Below are positions 1 to 6,945 of a stretch of 15,248 nt of DNA, in pieces; position 1 is the stretch's first letter; every line of letters begins with the position of its first letter. The translations under genes and the position numbers were made by a program. The notes under the pieces are model-generated. The model had not been told where the DNA came from, made no database searches, and saw only the letters and a program-made list of their open reading frames with translations. Origin of the DNA: an uncultured Eubacterium sp. (GTDB taxonomy: Bacteria; Bacillota; Clostridia; Peptostreptococcales; Anaerovoracaceae); contig CAMOGZ010000010.1 in assembly GCA_946614405.1 (NCBI GenBank), positions 1 through 15,248 of the forward strand, written 5' to 3'.

Positions 1-1029
1 GTCGATGTCGCCCACGATCTCCTCGATGATGTCCTCCAGGGTCACGATACCGCTGAATCCGCCGTACTCGTCGATGAGGATGGCAATGTGCTGCTTCTCC
101 TTCTGCAGTTCAAAGAACAGCGTATCGATTTTCTTGGTATCCGGCACAAAGTATGGCTTGCGCAGGATATCCTTGATATCCACCTTGTCGAATCCGGCGT
201 CTTTGGCCCGGATCAGGTAGTCCTTGATATGCAGAATACCGATGATGTTGTCGGAGTCTCCCTCACATACAGGCATTCTGGTATACCGAAGTTCCATCAG
301 CTGGTCCACGTATTCATCCGGTGGGTCCTCGATGTCGATCATGAAGACGTCGGTACGAGGCGTCATGATCTCATAGGCAAGCTCATCGTCAAACTGAAAG
401 ATATTGCCGATCATCTTCTTGCCCTCTTCCCGGAGGACGCCGCTCTCCTGTCCGCCTTCCAGCATGGACATGATCTCCTCCTCGGAGAATTCCTTCTCAT
501 CCACATCCGTACGCTGACGGAACATCCTGAGAAGAATGTTCGCCACCATCACCAGGATCCAGCGGATCGGGGCCAGAATGGTGCACAGGAAACTCTGAAA
601 TCCGGAGAAGGTACGGGACAGGCCCTCTGCATGCTGGCGGGCGATCTTTCGGGGAAAGATCTCTGTGAGAGTCACGGAAACACACAGAAAAATCACCAGA
701 GAAAGGATCCCGTTCTCCGTCAGAAAGCAGGACAAGAACGAGCCTGCTCCGACGATCAGGTAATTCAGGATCCGGTTGGTGTAACGATAGACAGATGGTT
801 TCTCCACAAGCCCGGCGATCCTCTTGGCGATATGATCATTTTCATCTTCCAGCATGGCCCTGAGCTTGCTCAGTGAAATATTATCCAGGGCGCTTCCGGA
901 AAGCCGAACCAGGAAGTTCAGCAGGAGAATGCCGATGAGGATCAGAATGACTGTGGTGCTGTTCACTGGGATCCTCTGATCCATAAAGATAAAATATGTG
1001 CTCGTGATACTGTCACTGGTTATGTCCAT
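1..1029 (-). CDS. DUF21/CBS-domain membrane protein (HlyC/CorC/TlyC family), 3' end missing
   Basis: Translation of the minus strand from the ATG at 1029 gives 343 uninterrupted codons running off the left edge, so the C-terminus is absent. The protein has hydrophobic segments at about residues 25-42, 88-103, 107-125 and 148-168 (the DUF21/CNNM membrane domain). A cytoplasmic CBS pair follows from about 222 to 340, with the family hallmark DEYGG at 320-324 followed by GIVTLEDIIEEIVGDI. The missing part is probably the CorC_HlyC C-terminal domain. Relatives are implicated in magnesium or other cation export, although many are annotated as hemolysins. The membrane domain looks divergent: SGSALDN at 44-50 stands where relatives usually have SGSETAL, the usual GNN stretch is not apparent, and TEIFPRK at 122-128 replaces GEILPK. 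The start is supported by an AAGGTAAGGA ribosome site 7 nt upstream. It lies 10 nt after trhP, so it is probably in the same transcript. Family assignment is firm; the transported ion is not known. Confidence 0.9.
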   Translation of the reverse strand, partial: MDITSDSITSTYFIFMDQRIPVNSTTVILILIGILLLNFLVRLSGSALDNISLSKLRAMLEDENDHIAKRIAGLVEKPSVYRYTNRILNYLIVGAGSFLSCFLTENGILSLVIFLCVSVTLTEIFPRKIARQHAEGLSRTFSGFQSFLCTILAPIRWILVMVANILLRMFRQRTDVDEKEFSEEEIMSMLEGGQESGVLREEGKKMIGNIFQFDDELAYEIMTPRTDVFMIDIEDPPDEYVDQLMELRYTRMPVCEGDSDNIIGILHIKDYLIRAKDAGFDKVDIKDILRKPYFVPDTKKIDTLFFELQKEKQHIAILIDEYGGFSGIVTLEDIIEEIVGDID

Positions 1030-1039
1030 GAAATGGTCC

Positions 1040-2266
1040 TTACCTTTCTTTTCTTAACATATAATCCGGTTTCACCGGCTGCTTCATCTTCATCCGCAGG
1101 ATCTGCTGAGGATGGGGCGCGGATGTGACCGGCTCTCCTGTGGCGTCGTCCGCCATCTCTGTGATCTCCTGGGTGAAGAAGGGAATGTCGGGGCCGAAAA
1201 CTTCGATCTGGTCCCCTACTTCCATCTTATTTCTTTGTTCTACGATGGCGATTCCTGTGGAAGGGTCATAATCCCGCACGATGCCGGCGAATGTGTAATC
1301 CCTTACATAGGAACTGCTCTGGTAGTTCTGGTCTTCCTCGCTTGGTTTGTGATAATAGAACCCGGTGGTGAATTCTCTGTGGCTGGCCTTTCCCAGTTCC
1401 TCCAGCCACATGGGATCGAACTTGTAATTCTCCGGGTCCGCGTAGTAAGCGTCGATGGCCTGCCGATAAGCGTGGATCACAGTGGCCACGTAGAAGATGC
1501 TCTTCATCCGGCCCTCGATTTTGGCGCTGGCGATGCCGCAGGCTGCCAGATCCGGAATGTGTTCGATCATGCACAGATCGTTGGAGTTCATGATATAGGT
1601 CCCCCGGGCATCTTCCTCGATGGGAAAATACTCCCCGGGCCGCTTCTCTTCCACCAGGGAATACTGGTAGCGGCATGGGTGGGCGCAGGCGCCGCGGTTG
1701 GCATCCCGCCCGGTCATGTAATTACTCAGCAGGCAGCGGCCGGAGTAAGAGATGCACATGGCCCCGTGCACAAAGGCTTCCAGTTCCATGTCCTCCGGGA
1801 TCCGCGCGCGTACTTCCCGGATCTCATCAAGAGACAGCTCCCGGGCCAGCACCAGGCGTTTCACCCCCTGCTTGTACCAGTAGTTTGCCGTGACATAATT
1901 GGTCATGTTTGCCTGTGTGGACAGGTGGATCTCCGCTTCCGGAATGACCTCCTTCAGGATGGAAAGGACCCCGGGATCCGAGACCAGAAACGCGTCAATG
2001 GGAATGTCACGGATCTGTTTCAGATAGTCATACAGAGGTTCGATATCCTCGTTGTGTGCGAATATATTCAACGTCAAATAGCACTTGCAGCCACGCTGGT
2101 GGGCAAATGCGACGCCTTCCTTCATTTCAGTCAGATTCAGATTCCCGGCGCCCTGGCGCAGGGAGAAACTTTCGCCGCCGAAATAGACGGCATCGGCACC
2201 GTAGGTCACGGCGATCTTCAGTTTCTCGAGATCCCCCGCCGGTGCCAGAAGTTCTATTTGCTTCAT
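1040..2266 (-). CDS. trhP: Peptidase U32 family tRNA hydroxylation protein TrhP
   Basis: This 408-residue protein carries the U32 signature at residues 163-181 (E-A-F-V-H-G-A-M-C...G-R-C-L-L-S). Four cysteines, C171, C178, C194 and C198, are spaced as expected for the iron-sulfur site of this family. Despite the peptidase name, characterised members (E. coli TrhP/YegQ, B. subtilis YrrN and YrrO) work with prephenate-dependent hydroxylation of uridine 34 in tRNA, giving ho5U. The start ATG overlaps the trmR stop by 4 nt (ATGA), so the two are probably translationally coupled. That fits a pathway in which TrhP makes ho5U and TrmR methylates it to mo5U. B. subtilis has two U32 genes after trmR, whereas here there is one of the longer, YrrO-like size. 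The TrhP role is inferred from family and neighbour; other U32 proteins modify rRNA or act in ubiquinone synthesis. Confidence 0.88.
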   Translation of the reverse strand: MKQIELLAPAGDLEKLKIAVTYGADAVYFGGESFSLRQGAGNLNLTEMKEGVAFAHQRGCKCYLTLNIFAHNEDIEPLYDYLKQIRDIPIDAFLVSDPGVLSILKEVIPEAEIHLSTQANMTNYVTANYWYKQGVKRLVLARELSLDEIREVRARIPEDMELEAFVHGAMCISYSGRCLLSNYMTGRDANRGACAHPCRYQYSLVEEKRPGEYFPIEEDARGTYIMNSNDLCMIEHIPDLAACGIASAKIEGRMKSIFYVATVIHAYRQAIDAYYADPENYKFDPMWLEELGKASHREFTTGFYYHKPSEEDQNYQSSSYVRDYTFAGIVRDYDPSTGIAIVEQRNKMEVGDQIEVFGPDIPFFTQEITEMADDATGEPVTSAPHPQQILRMKMKQPVKPDYMLRKER

Positions 2267-2925
2267 TTCTTGTGATATACCGATATCGCCAGGCCATCTC
2301 CCGATGGCAAAAGTGTGGTCACCAGTGATGGATCACCGGTGATGAAATCAAGATAATCTCTCATCTTGCGGATGTTGGTGCGATGCTTGTCTTTGGGATC
2401 CCGTTCCGGAAGAACAGTCATCCCGTGCATCATAATGTTGTCGGAACAGATTATGGCTCCGTCTTCTGCCACAGCCAGAGCGCTGTCAAGAAAACGCTGA
2501 TAATGGCTCTTTGCTGCGTCGATGAAGATGAAATCAAAGGATGTGACCCCGGCTTCTGCCATGGCCCGGATCTGTTCCTCGCCGTCTCCGCAGTAGAGAT
2601 GGACACGGTCCCCCACGCCGGCTTTCTGGACATTCTCACAGGCGGCGCGGTAGGACGCTTCTTCTTTCTCAATGGTATGGATCTCCGCATCCGGACAGGT
2701 AAGAGCGAAGAAGCTGGCGGAATAGCCGATGGCTGTTCCAATCTCCAGGATCTTCTTCGGTTTCTTCATATCAAGAAGAACGGAAAGAATCGATTCCGTC
2801 TCCCGCAGGATGATCGGAACCATATCCCGCTCTCCCATAGCCCGGAAGGAGCCCATGGCGGCATTGACTGGCTGGTATTTTTCCTCCAGATAGTCTTTCA
2901 CCTTGGAATTGATAACTTCTATCAT
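2263..2925 (-). CDS. trmR: tRNA 5-hydroxyuridine methyltransferase TrmR (YrrM-type O-methyltransferase)
   Basis: A 220-residue class I SAM-dependent methyltransferase of the catechol-O-methyltransferase-like family. SAM motif I is ILEIGTAIGYSA at 59-70, an acidic residue (E86) follows the second strand, and FIDAAKSHY lies at 134-142. D136 with D162 and N163 form the expected divalent-metal site. In B. subtilis, TrmR (YrrM) methylates ho5U34 of tRNA to mo5U. The neighbours match that assignment: mltG precedes it (the ATG shares one base with the mltG TAA) and trhP follows with a 4-nt overlap, the same order as in B. subtilis yrrL-yrrM-yrrN-yrrO. The ribosome site is the GAGGCCGAGGAG stretch at the end of mltG. 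Without the context it could only be called a small-molecule O-methyltransferase, so the specific function rests on synteny plus family. Confidence 0.88.
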   Translation of the reverse strand: MIEVINSKVKDYLEEKYQPVNAAMGSFRAMGERDMVPIILRETESILSVLLDMKKPKKILEIGTAIGYSASFFALTCPDAEIHTIEKEEASYRAACENVQKAGVGDRVHLYCGDGEEQIRAMAEAGVTSFDFIFIDAAKSHYQRFLDSALAVAEDGAIICSDNIMMHGMTVLPERDPKDKHRTNIRKMRDYLDFITGDPSLVTTLLPSGDGLAISVYHKK

Positions 2926-4010
2926 TACTCCTCGGCCTCTTTTGCATTATAATAAGCGTCTTTGTTCTTCTCGAATTCTTCGTAGCTCTCCGAGAAATTA
3001 TGAGACCCGTCCAGTTTGTCGCTCAGTACGTAATACAAATACTTGGTGTCCTCAGGATAGAGTGCGGCCTTGATGGAGGCCTCTCCGGGGCAGCAGATGG
3101 GTCCCGGGGGAAGTCCCGTGTTGGTGTATGTGTTATATTCCGACTCTACCTTGGTGTCATCGTAGGTCAGGTCCTCCTTTACATCCTGGTCATTGAGGCT
3201 CCGTACATACTGTACTGTCGCATCGATCTGCAGGGGCATTCCCTCCTCCAGACGATTATAAATGACACTGGAGACCTTGCCGCGGTCCTGGTCGACTCCG
3301 GCTTCCTTCTCGATCAGAGATGCAATGACGATGACCTCATTTTCAGTAAGGCCAAGATCCTTGGCTCTGGCACTCCATTCATCCGTAAAGATCTCATCAT
3401 AAGTTTCCAGCAGATGATAGACGATATCGCTCTCGTCAGAATCTGCAGGCATGGTATATGTGCTGGGGAAGAGATAACCTTCCAGACGGTGCTTGTTGTT
3501 CTGTGCCCCCTTCAGGAACTCGAACTCGCTGACCAGTTCCTTGCTTTCGATCAGCTTGATGAAGGATTTCTGTTCCACCAGACCGGCATCCGCAAGGGAT
3601 TCTGCGATCTGATACTCCGTATATCCTTCCGGGATGGTGAAGGTGATCTGATTGGTCTTGCCCTGGATCATGATCTGAGCGATCTCTTCCGCGTTCATAG
3701 AGGGCGAGAAGGCGTAACTTCCGGCCTGATACTGACCGTCATAGTGCTTGAACATGGTATAGAGTTTGAAACTGTTTCCGTCCCCTATGATGCCCTGCTC
3801 TTCCAGTATGTCGCCGATATCATTGGTAGTGGAGCCCGGTTCGATGGTCACGATGACCTCTTTGGTATCATCTGCATCAAAAACACTGCCACCCAGTCCG
3901 TTGGCATAAATAATCAGAGCAAGGGTAACAACAAGCAGAAAACCAAGTACTGCAGCGATGCCTGTGAGCACCGGGCTGCTTTTGCCTTTGCTGTTTAATT
4001 TTTTACTCAT
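2925..4010 (-). CDS. mltG: Endolytic peptidoglycan transglycosylase MltG
   Basis: This 361-residue YceG-family protein has a short basic N-terminus, one membrane anchor at about residues 14-36 and an extracytoplasmic domain. A LysM-like part comes first, then the lytic transglycosylase fold. Conserved elements include LEGYLFPSTY at 176-185 and ASLIEKEAG at 230-238. E234 aligns with the catalytic glutamate reported for E. coli MltG (E218), and RLEEGMPLQIDATVQY follows. MltG cleaves nascent glycan strands and so acts as a terminator of peptidoglycan polymerisation at the membrane. The start is backed by an AAGGGG ribosome site 6 nt upstream. It lies 55 nt after efp, across a hairpin that may reduce read-through. 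It overlaps trmR by one base, so a cell-wall enzyme is coupled to tRNA modification genes, an arrangement also seen in B. subtilis (yrrL-yrrM). The C-terminal tail is acidic. Confidence 0.95.
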   Translation of the reverse strand: MSKKLNSKGKSSPVLTGIAAVLGFLLVVTLALIIYANGLGGSVFDADDTKEVIVTIEPGSTTNDIGDILEEQGIIGDGNSFKLYTMFKHYDGQYQAGSYAFSPSMNAEEIAQIMIQGKTNQITFTIPEGYTEYQIAESLADAGLVEQKSFIKLIESKELVSEFEFLKGAQNNKHRLEGYLFPSTYTMPADSDESDIVYHLLETYDEIFTDEWSARAKDLGLTENEVIVIASLIEKEAGVDQDRGKVSSVIYNRLEEGMPLQIDATVQYVRSLNDQDVKEDLTYDDTKVESEYNTYTNTGLPPGPICCPGEASIKAALYPEDTKYLYYVLSDKLDGSHNFSESYEEFEKNKDAYYNAKEAEE

Positions 4011-4029
4011 TCTTATCCCCTTGTAATTT

Positions 4030-4057
4030 AGAATAAAGGGGCGCTGTTCACGCCCCC
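4030..4057 (-). terminator. Candidate intrinsic terminator or attenuator after efp
   Basis: Read on the minus strand, GGGGCG (4056-4051) pairs perfectly with CGCCCC (4043-4038) around a 7-nt loop, and TTTATTC follows. The hairpin starts about 9 nt after the efp stop and ends about 20 nt before the mltG start codon. The stem is short but all G-C; the U tract is interrupted (UUUAUUC), so it may be leaky and act as an attenuator between efp and mltG. Confidence 0.55.
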
Positions 4058-4065
4058 GATGAATC

Positions 4066-4629
4066 TTATTCTTTGGATCTTCCCAGATACTCTCCGGATC
4101 TGGTGTCGATCTGGATCTTTTCTCCTTCGTTGATGAAGATCGGAACCTGGATCACAGCACCCGTCTCAACGGTTGCAGCCTTGGTAACGTTGGTGGCGGT
4201 ATCGCCCTTGACGCCCGGTTCGGTCTCTGTTACGACCAGGTCTACGAAGTTCGGAGCCTCAACCTGGAACGGGCTTCCCTTGTAGAACTTGATGGTAGCC
4301 TCGTCGTTCTCTCTCAGGTAGAGCATAGCCTCCTCTACATCTTCCTTACTGATAGGAACCTGCTCATAGGTCTCACCGTCCATGAAGTAGTACAGTTCTC
4401 CGTCATTGTACAGATACTGCATTGTCTTGGTCTCGATGTGAGCCTTGGGGAACTTGTCACTCGGGTTGAATGCTTCCTCACGGATCGCTCCGGTCAGAAT
4501 GTTCTTATACTTGGTTCTGACAAATGCAGCGCCCTTGCCCGGCTTAACGTGCTGGAAGTCAAGAACGACATGCGGTTCGCCATTCATCTCGAATGTAACA
4601 CCTTTTCTGAAATCTCCTGCTGTAATCAT
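4066..4629 (-). CDS. efp: Translation elongation factor P
   Basis: A 187-residue EF-P, close to the usual 185-188. It has the three expected beta-barrel domains. The tip of domain I reads VKPGKGAAF, with K32 at the position that is post-translationally modified in EF-P proteins (5-aminopentanol in B. subtilis). The central ETKTMQYLY and the late [11 protein letters not shown] and [18 protein letters not shown] stretches are family-typical. EF-P binds between the ribosomal P and E sites and relieves stalling at consecutive prolines. No modification enzyme is seen in the window. The lysine loop follows the B. subtilis pattern rather than the arginine-type EF-P. The ribosome site (AAAGTGAG upstream of the ATG) is weak for so abundant a protein. 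A strong promoter match lies about 45-80 nt upstream and a hairpin follows the stop, suggesting that efp is also transcribed on its own. Confidence 0.97.
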   Translation of the reverse strand: MITAGDFRKGVTFEMNGEPHVVLDFQHVKPGKGAAFVRTKYKNILTGAIREEAFNPSDKFPKAHIETKTMQYLYNDGELYYFMDGETYEQVPISKEDVEEAMLYLRENDEATIKFYKGSPFQVEAPNFVDLVVTETEPGVKGDTATNVTKAATVETGAVIQVPIFINEGEKIQIDTRSGEYLGRSKE

Positions 4630-4679
4630 GGTTTCGTCTCACTTTCTATCTTATTATTGATTAACAAAATTACGAATTC

Positions 4680-4708
4680 ATTCTATCACATCTGAACCAG
4701 ATTGCCAA
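4680..4708 (-). promoter_or_regulatory. Predicted sigma-A promoter for efp with extended -10
   Basis: On the minus strand a -35 TTGGCA (4708-4703, five of six consensus bases) is separated by exactly 17 nt from a -10 TAGAAT (4685-4680, five of six). TGA directly precedes the -10, giving the extended TGn motif. The -35 and spacer lie inside the last codons of ylbF; the TGA of the extended -10 is the ylbF stop codon itself. Transcription would begin near 4673, giving a leader of about 44 nt before the efp ATG. The 56-nt gap is AT-rich, unlike the flanking genes. This is the best promoter match I found in the window, but no expression data support it. Confidence 0.6.
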
Positions 4709-5030
4709 TACCCATTGCATCACCAAGAATCTTATAGACATCGGCCATCATGAGAGAAAATCTCATCTGGGCCTGCAGATACTGGGCTGCAAGGGGATCT
4801 CTCATCACGATCTGGGACAGCTCCTGCAGCTGCTGCATCATGCCTTCCGGCATGGCCTCACCGGTCATCTGCTTGGCCTGGATCTGCATCTGCTTTGCTT
4901 CAAAATCCCGGATCATTCCGGAAAGTTCCGGATTCTGATCGATCTGTTTCTTGTACTGGTCATACTGTTTGAATTCTTCGGACTCACGAATGGCCTGTGC
5001 CAGACCGTGAGCCTGATCATAAACATTCAT
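4686..5030 (-). CDS. ylbF: YlbF/YmcA family regulator
   Basis: A 114-residue, all-helical, Gln- and Met-rich protein that matches the YlbF/YmcA (DUF964) family. It has an N-terminal helix with AIRESEEFKQY, then NPELSGMIRDFEAKQMQIQ, and a C-terminal helix containing MRFSLMMADVYKILGDAM. In B. subtilis, YlbF, YmcA and YaaT form a complex that affects RNase Y-dependent mRNA maturation, competence, biofilm formation and sporulation. The gene begins 13 nt after the RNase J stop, with a strong AGGAGG ribosome site (5041-5036) spaced 5 nt from the ATG, so it is probably co-transcribed with it. Its end overlaps the predicted efp promoter. Family membership is clear, but whether this copy corresponds to YlbF or YmcA cannot be settled from sequence, and its target is unknown. 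Confidence 0.85.
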   Translation of the reverse strand: MNVYDQAHGLAQAIRESEEFKQYDQYKKQIDQNPELSGMIRDFEAKQMQIQAKQMTGEAMPEGMMQQLQELSQIVMRDPLAAQYLQAQMRFSLMMADVYKILGDAMGIGNLVQM

Positions 5031-5043
5031 AGTATCCTCCTGA

Positions 5044-6933
5044 TCAAACTTCTAAAAATATCGGAAGAATCATAGGACTCCTCTTAGTCTTGCTGAAGAT
5101 ATGGCGTCTCATATCATCGCGGACGGCATTCTTGAGTGTGTTCCAGTCTTTGAATCCGCCTTTGATGTTATTCTCGATGGACGCATAGGCCACTTCTCTG
5201 GCTTCCTGGATCAGATCCTCATGCTCCTTGACATATACAAATCCGCGGGATACGATCTCCGGTCCGGACACAAGGTATCCGGCGGAACGGTCGATGGCAG
5301 CCGTGATGATGATCAGTCCGGACTCCGAGAGTTGTTTGCGGTCGCGCAGTACGATGTTTCCAACATCTCCGACGCCAAGACCATCCACAAGCACATCGTC
5401 GGCACTGATCACCTTCTTGAAGGAGATGGCTTTCTTCTTGTCCAGTGTCAACTGATCGCCATTGTCCATGATGAAGATATGATCCTTCTTCATTCCCAGT
5501 TCTTCCGCAAGCTGTGCGTGGCGCACCAGGTGGCGGTGTTCGCCGTGGACCGGCATAAAGAACTTGGGCCGGATCAGGGAATGGATCAGCTTCAGATCCT
5601 CCTGGCAGGCATGGCCGGAAACGTGAATATCTGCAATATCGTTGTAAATGACGTCAACTTCCTTCTCATAGAGCTTGTTGACGACGTTGGAAACCGTCTT
5701 CTCGTTACCCGGTACAGGGGTTGACGATAAAATAACCATGTCACCCTTCTTCAGTTTGACACTGCGGTGCTCGTCATCCGCCATTCTGGCCAGTGCGGAC
5801 ATAGGTTCGCCCTGACTTCCGGTGGTAATAATAACGATTTCCTTGTCCGGATACTGCTTGGTCTTATTCAGTTCGATCATCGTTCCGGCAGGGATCTTCA
5901 GATATCCCAGTTCCACTGCCAGTTTGACCACATTCTCCATACTTCTTCCGGAGACTGCGAACTTCCGGTTGTATTTCACCGCCAGTTCGATGATCTTCTG
6001 GACACGGTGAACGTTAGAAGAAAATGTTGCGATGATGATTCTCTTCTTGGCTTCGCGGAAAATACCATCCAGGGTCTTCCCTACCAGTCTCTCGGATGGA
6101 GTGAATCCGGGACGCAGTACATTGGTACTGTCCGCCATCAACAGATCCACGCCCCTGCTTCCGATCTCAGCCAGTTTGGCGAAATCGATGGGTTCGCCGT
6201 CGATGGGCGTGTAATCGACCTTGAAGTCTCCTGTATGGAAGACTCTGGCCGCCGGTGTTTCAATGCAGAGGCAAATGGCATCTGCAATGGAATGTGTGGT
6301 GCGGATGGCTTCTACACGGAAGTCTCCGATTTTCAGATGATCCCCTGCCGCAATGGGCCGCAGATCACCTTTGATCCCATGTTCATCCAGCTTATGCTGG
6401 ATCAGTCCCAGAGGCAGCCGTGTACCATAAATCGGTACGTTTATTTTCTTTAACAGATATGGTACGCCGCCGATATGGTCCTCGTGACCGTGGGTAATGA
6501 TCACGCCTTTGACCTTCTTGGCGTTCTCGATCAGGTATGAGTAATCATTGATGACTACATCGATACCAAACATCTCATCTTCCGGAAATGACATGCCGCA
6601 GTCGATGATCAGGATCTGATCCTTATATTCCAGAGCGGTCATGTTCTTTCCGATTTCATTCAGTCCTCCGATTGGGAAGATCTTCATATTCTCCGGTTTC
6701 TTCTTCGGAGTATTGGAAACGGTCTTCTTCACGGGCTTGCGTGATTTGACCGGTGGTTTTTTGCGTTCTTTCAGGCCCAGCTGCTGTCCCAGGATCTGTG
6801 TATCCTTCAGGATCAGATCGGTTCCGGATTTCTTCTTAGTATTCTTGCTGCCGGACCTCTTTCTCTTGCCGCCGCCGGGCCCCTTGTTAGGGGCCACCGG
6901 ACGTGCGGGCTTCTTGCTGTTATAATCTCTCAT
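5044..6933 (-). CDS. rnj: Ribonuclease J with basic N-terminal extension
   Basis: A metallo-beta-lactamase/beta-CASP ribonuclease. The metal-binding motif THGHEDHIGG gives H148, H150, D152 and H153, followed by TTHSIADA, HTGDFKVDYTP, the beta-CASP block (TFSSNVHRVQK, SGRSMENVV, TGSQGEPMSAL) and SGHACQED. It ends in SPMILPIFLEV as RNase J1 does. RNase J has 5'-3' exonuclease and endonuclease activity in mRNA decay and rRNA maturation. Its 629 residues exceed the usual ~555. The excess is an N-terminal tract of about 82 residues with 26 Lys/Arg against 5 Asp/Glu; the conventional fold begins near M83 (MKIFPIGGLNEIGKN). The long start is preferred because the tract stays open and an AAAGGG ribosome site lies 8 nt upstream, whereas I saw no comparable support for M83. 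An out-of-frame ATG at 6937 opens a five-codon ORF overlapping this start. The gene sits 12 nt after leuS. Confidence 0.94.
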   Translation of the reverse strand: MRDYNSKKPARPVAPNKGPGGGKRKRSGSKNTKKKSGTDLILKDTQILGQQLGLKERKKPPVKSRKPVKKTVSNTPKKKPENMKIFPIGGLNEIGKNMTALEYKDQILIIDCGMSFPEDEMFGIDVVINDYSYLIENAKKVKGVIITHGHEDHIGGVPYLLKKINVPIYGTRLPLGLIQHKLDEHGIKGDLRPIAAGDHLKIGDFRVEAIRTTHSIADAICLCIETPAARVFHTGDFKVDYTPIDGEPIDFAKLAEIGSRGVDLLMADSTNVLRPGFTPSERLVGKTLDGIFREAKKRIIIATFSSNVHRVQKIIELAVKYNRKFAVSGRSMENVVKLAVELGYLKIPAGTMIELNKTKQYPDKEIVIITTGSQGEPMSALARMADDEHRSVKLKKGDMVILSSTPVPGNEKTVSNVVNKLYEKEVDVIYNDIADIHVSGHACQEDLKLIHSLIRPKFFMPVHGEHRHLVRHAQLAEELGMKKDHIFIMDNGDQLTLDKKKAISFKKVISADDVLVDGLGVGDVGNIVLRDRKQLSESGLIIITAAIDRSAGYLVSGPEIVSRGFVYVKEHEDLIQEAREVAYASIENNIKGGFKDWNTLKNAVRDDMRRHIFSKTKRSPMILPIFLEV

Positions 6934-6945
6934 TCATTGTTCCCT

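Noticed and set aside
88..876. 262-codon plus-strand frame at the left edge
   Set aside because: The minus strand here encodes the CBS-domain protein running off the edge; the plus frame is its complement.
1112..2275. 387-codon plus-strand frame opposite trhP
   Set aside because: The minus-strand U32 protein carries its signature and cysteines; the plus frame is a shadow.
4069..4086. TAAGAT just after the efp reading frame as a possible -10 for mltG
   Set aside because: No acceptable -35 lies 16-18 nt upstream, and the hairpin would follow directly after the start site.
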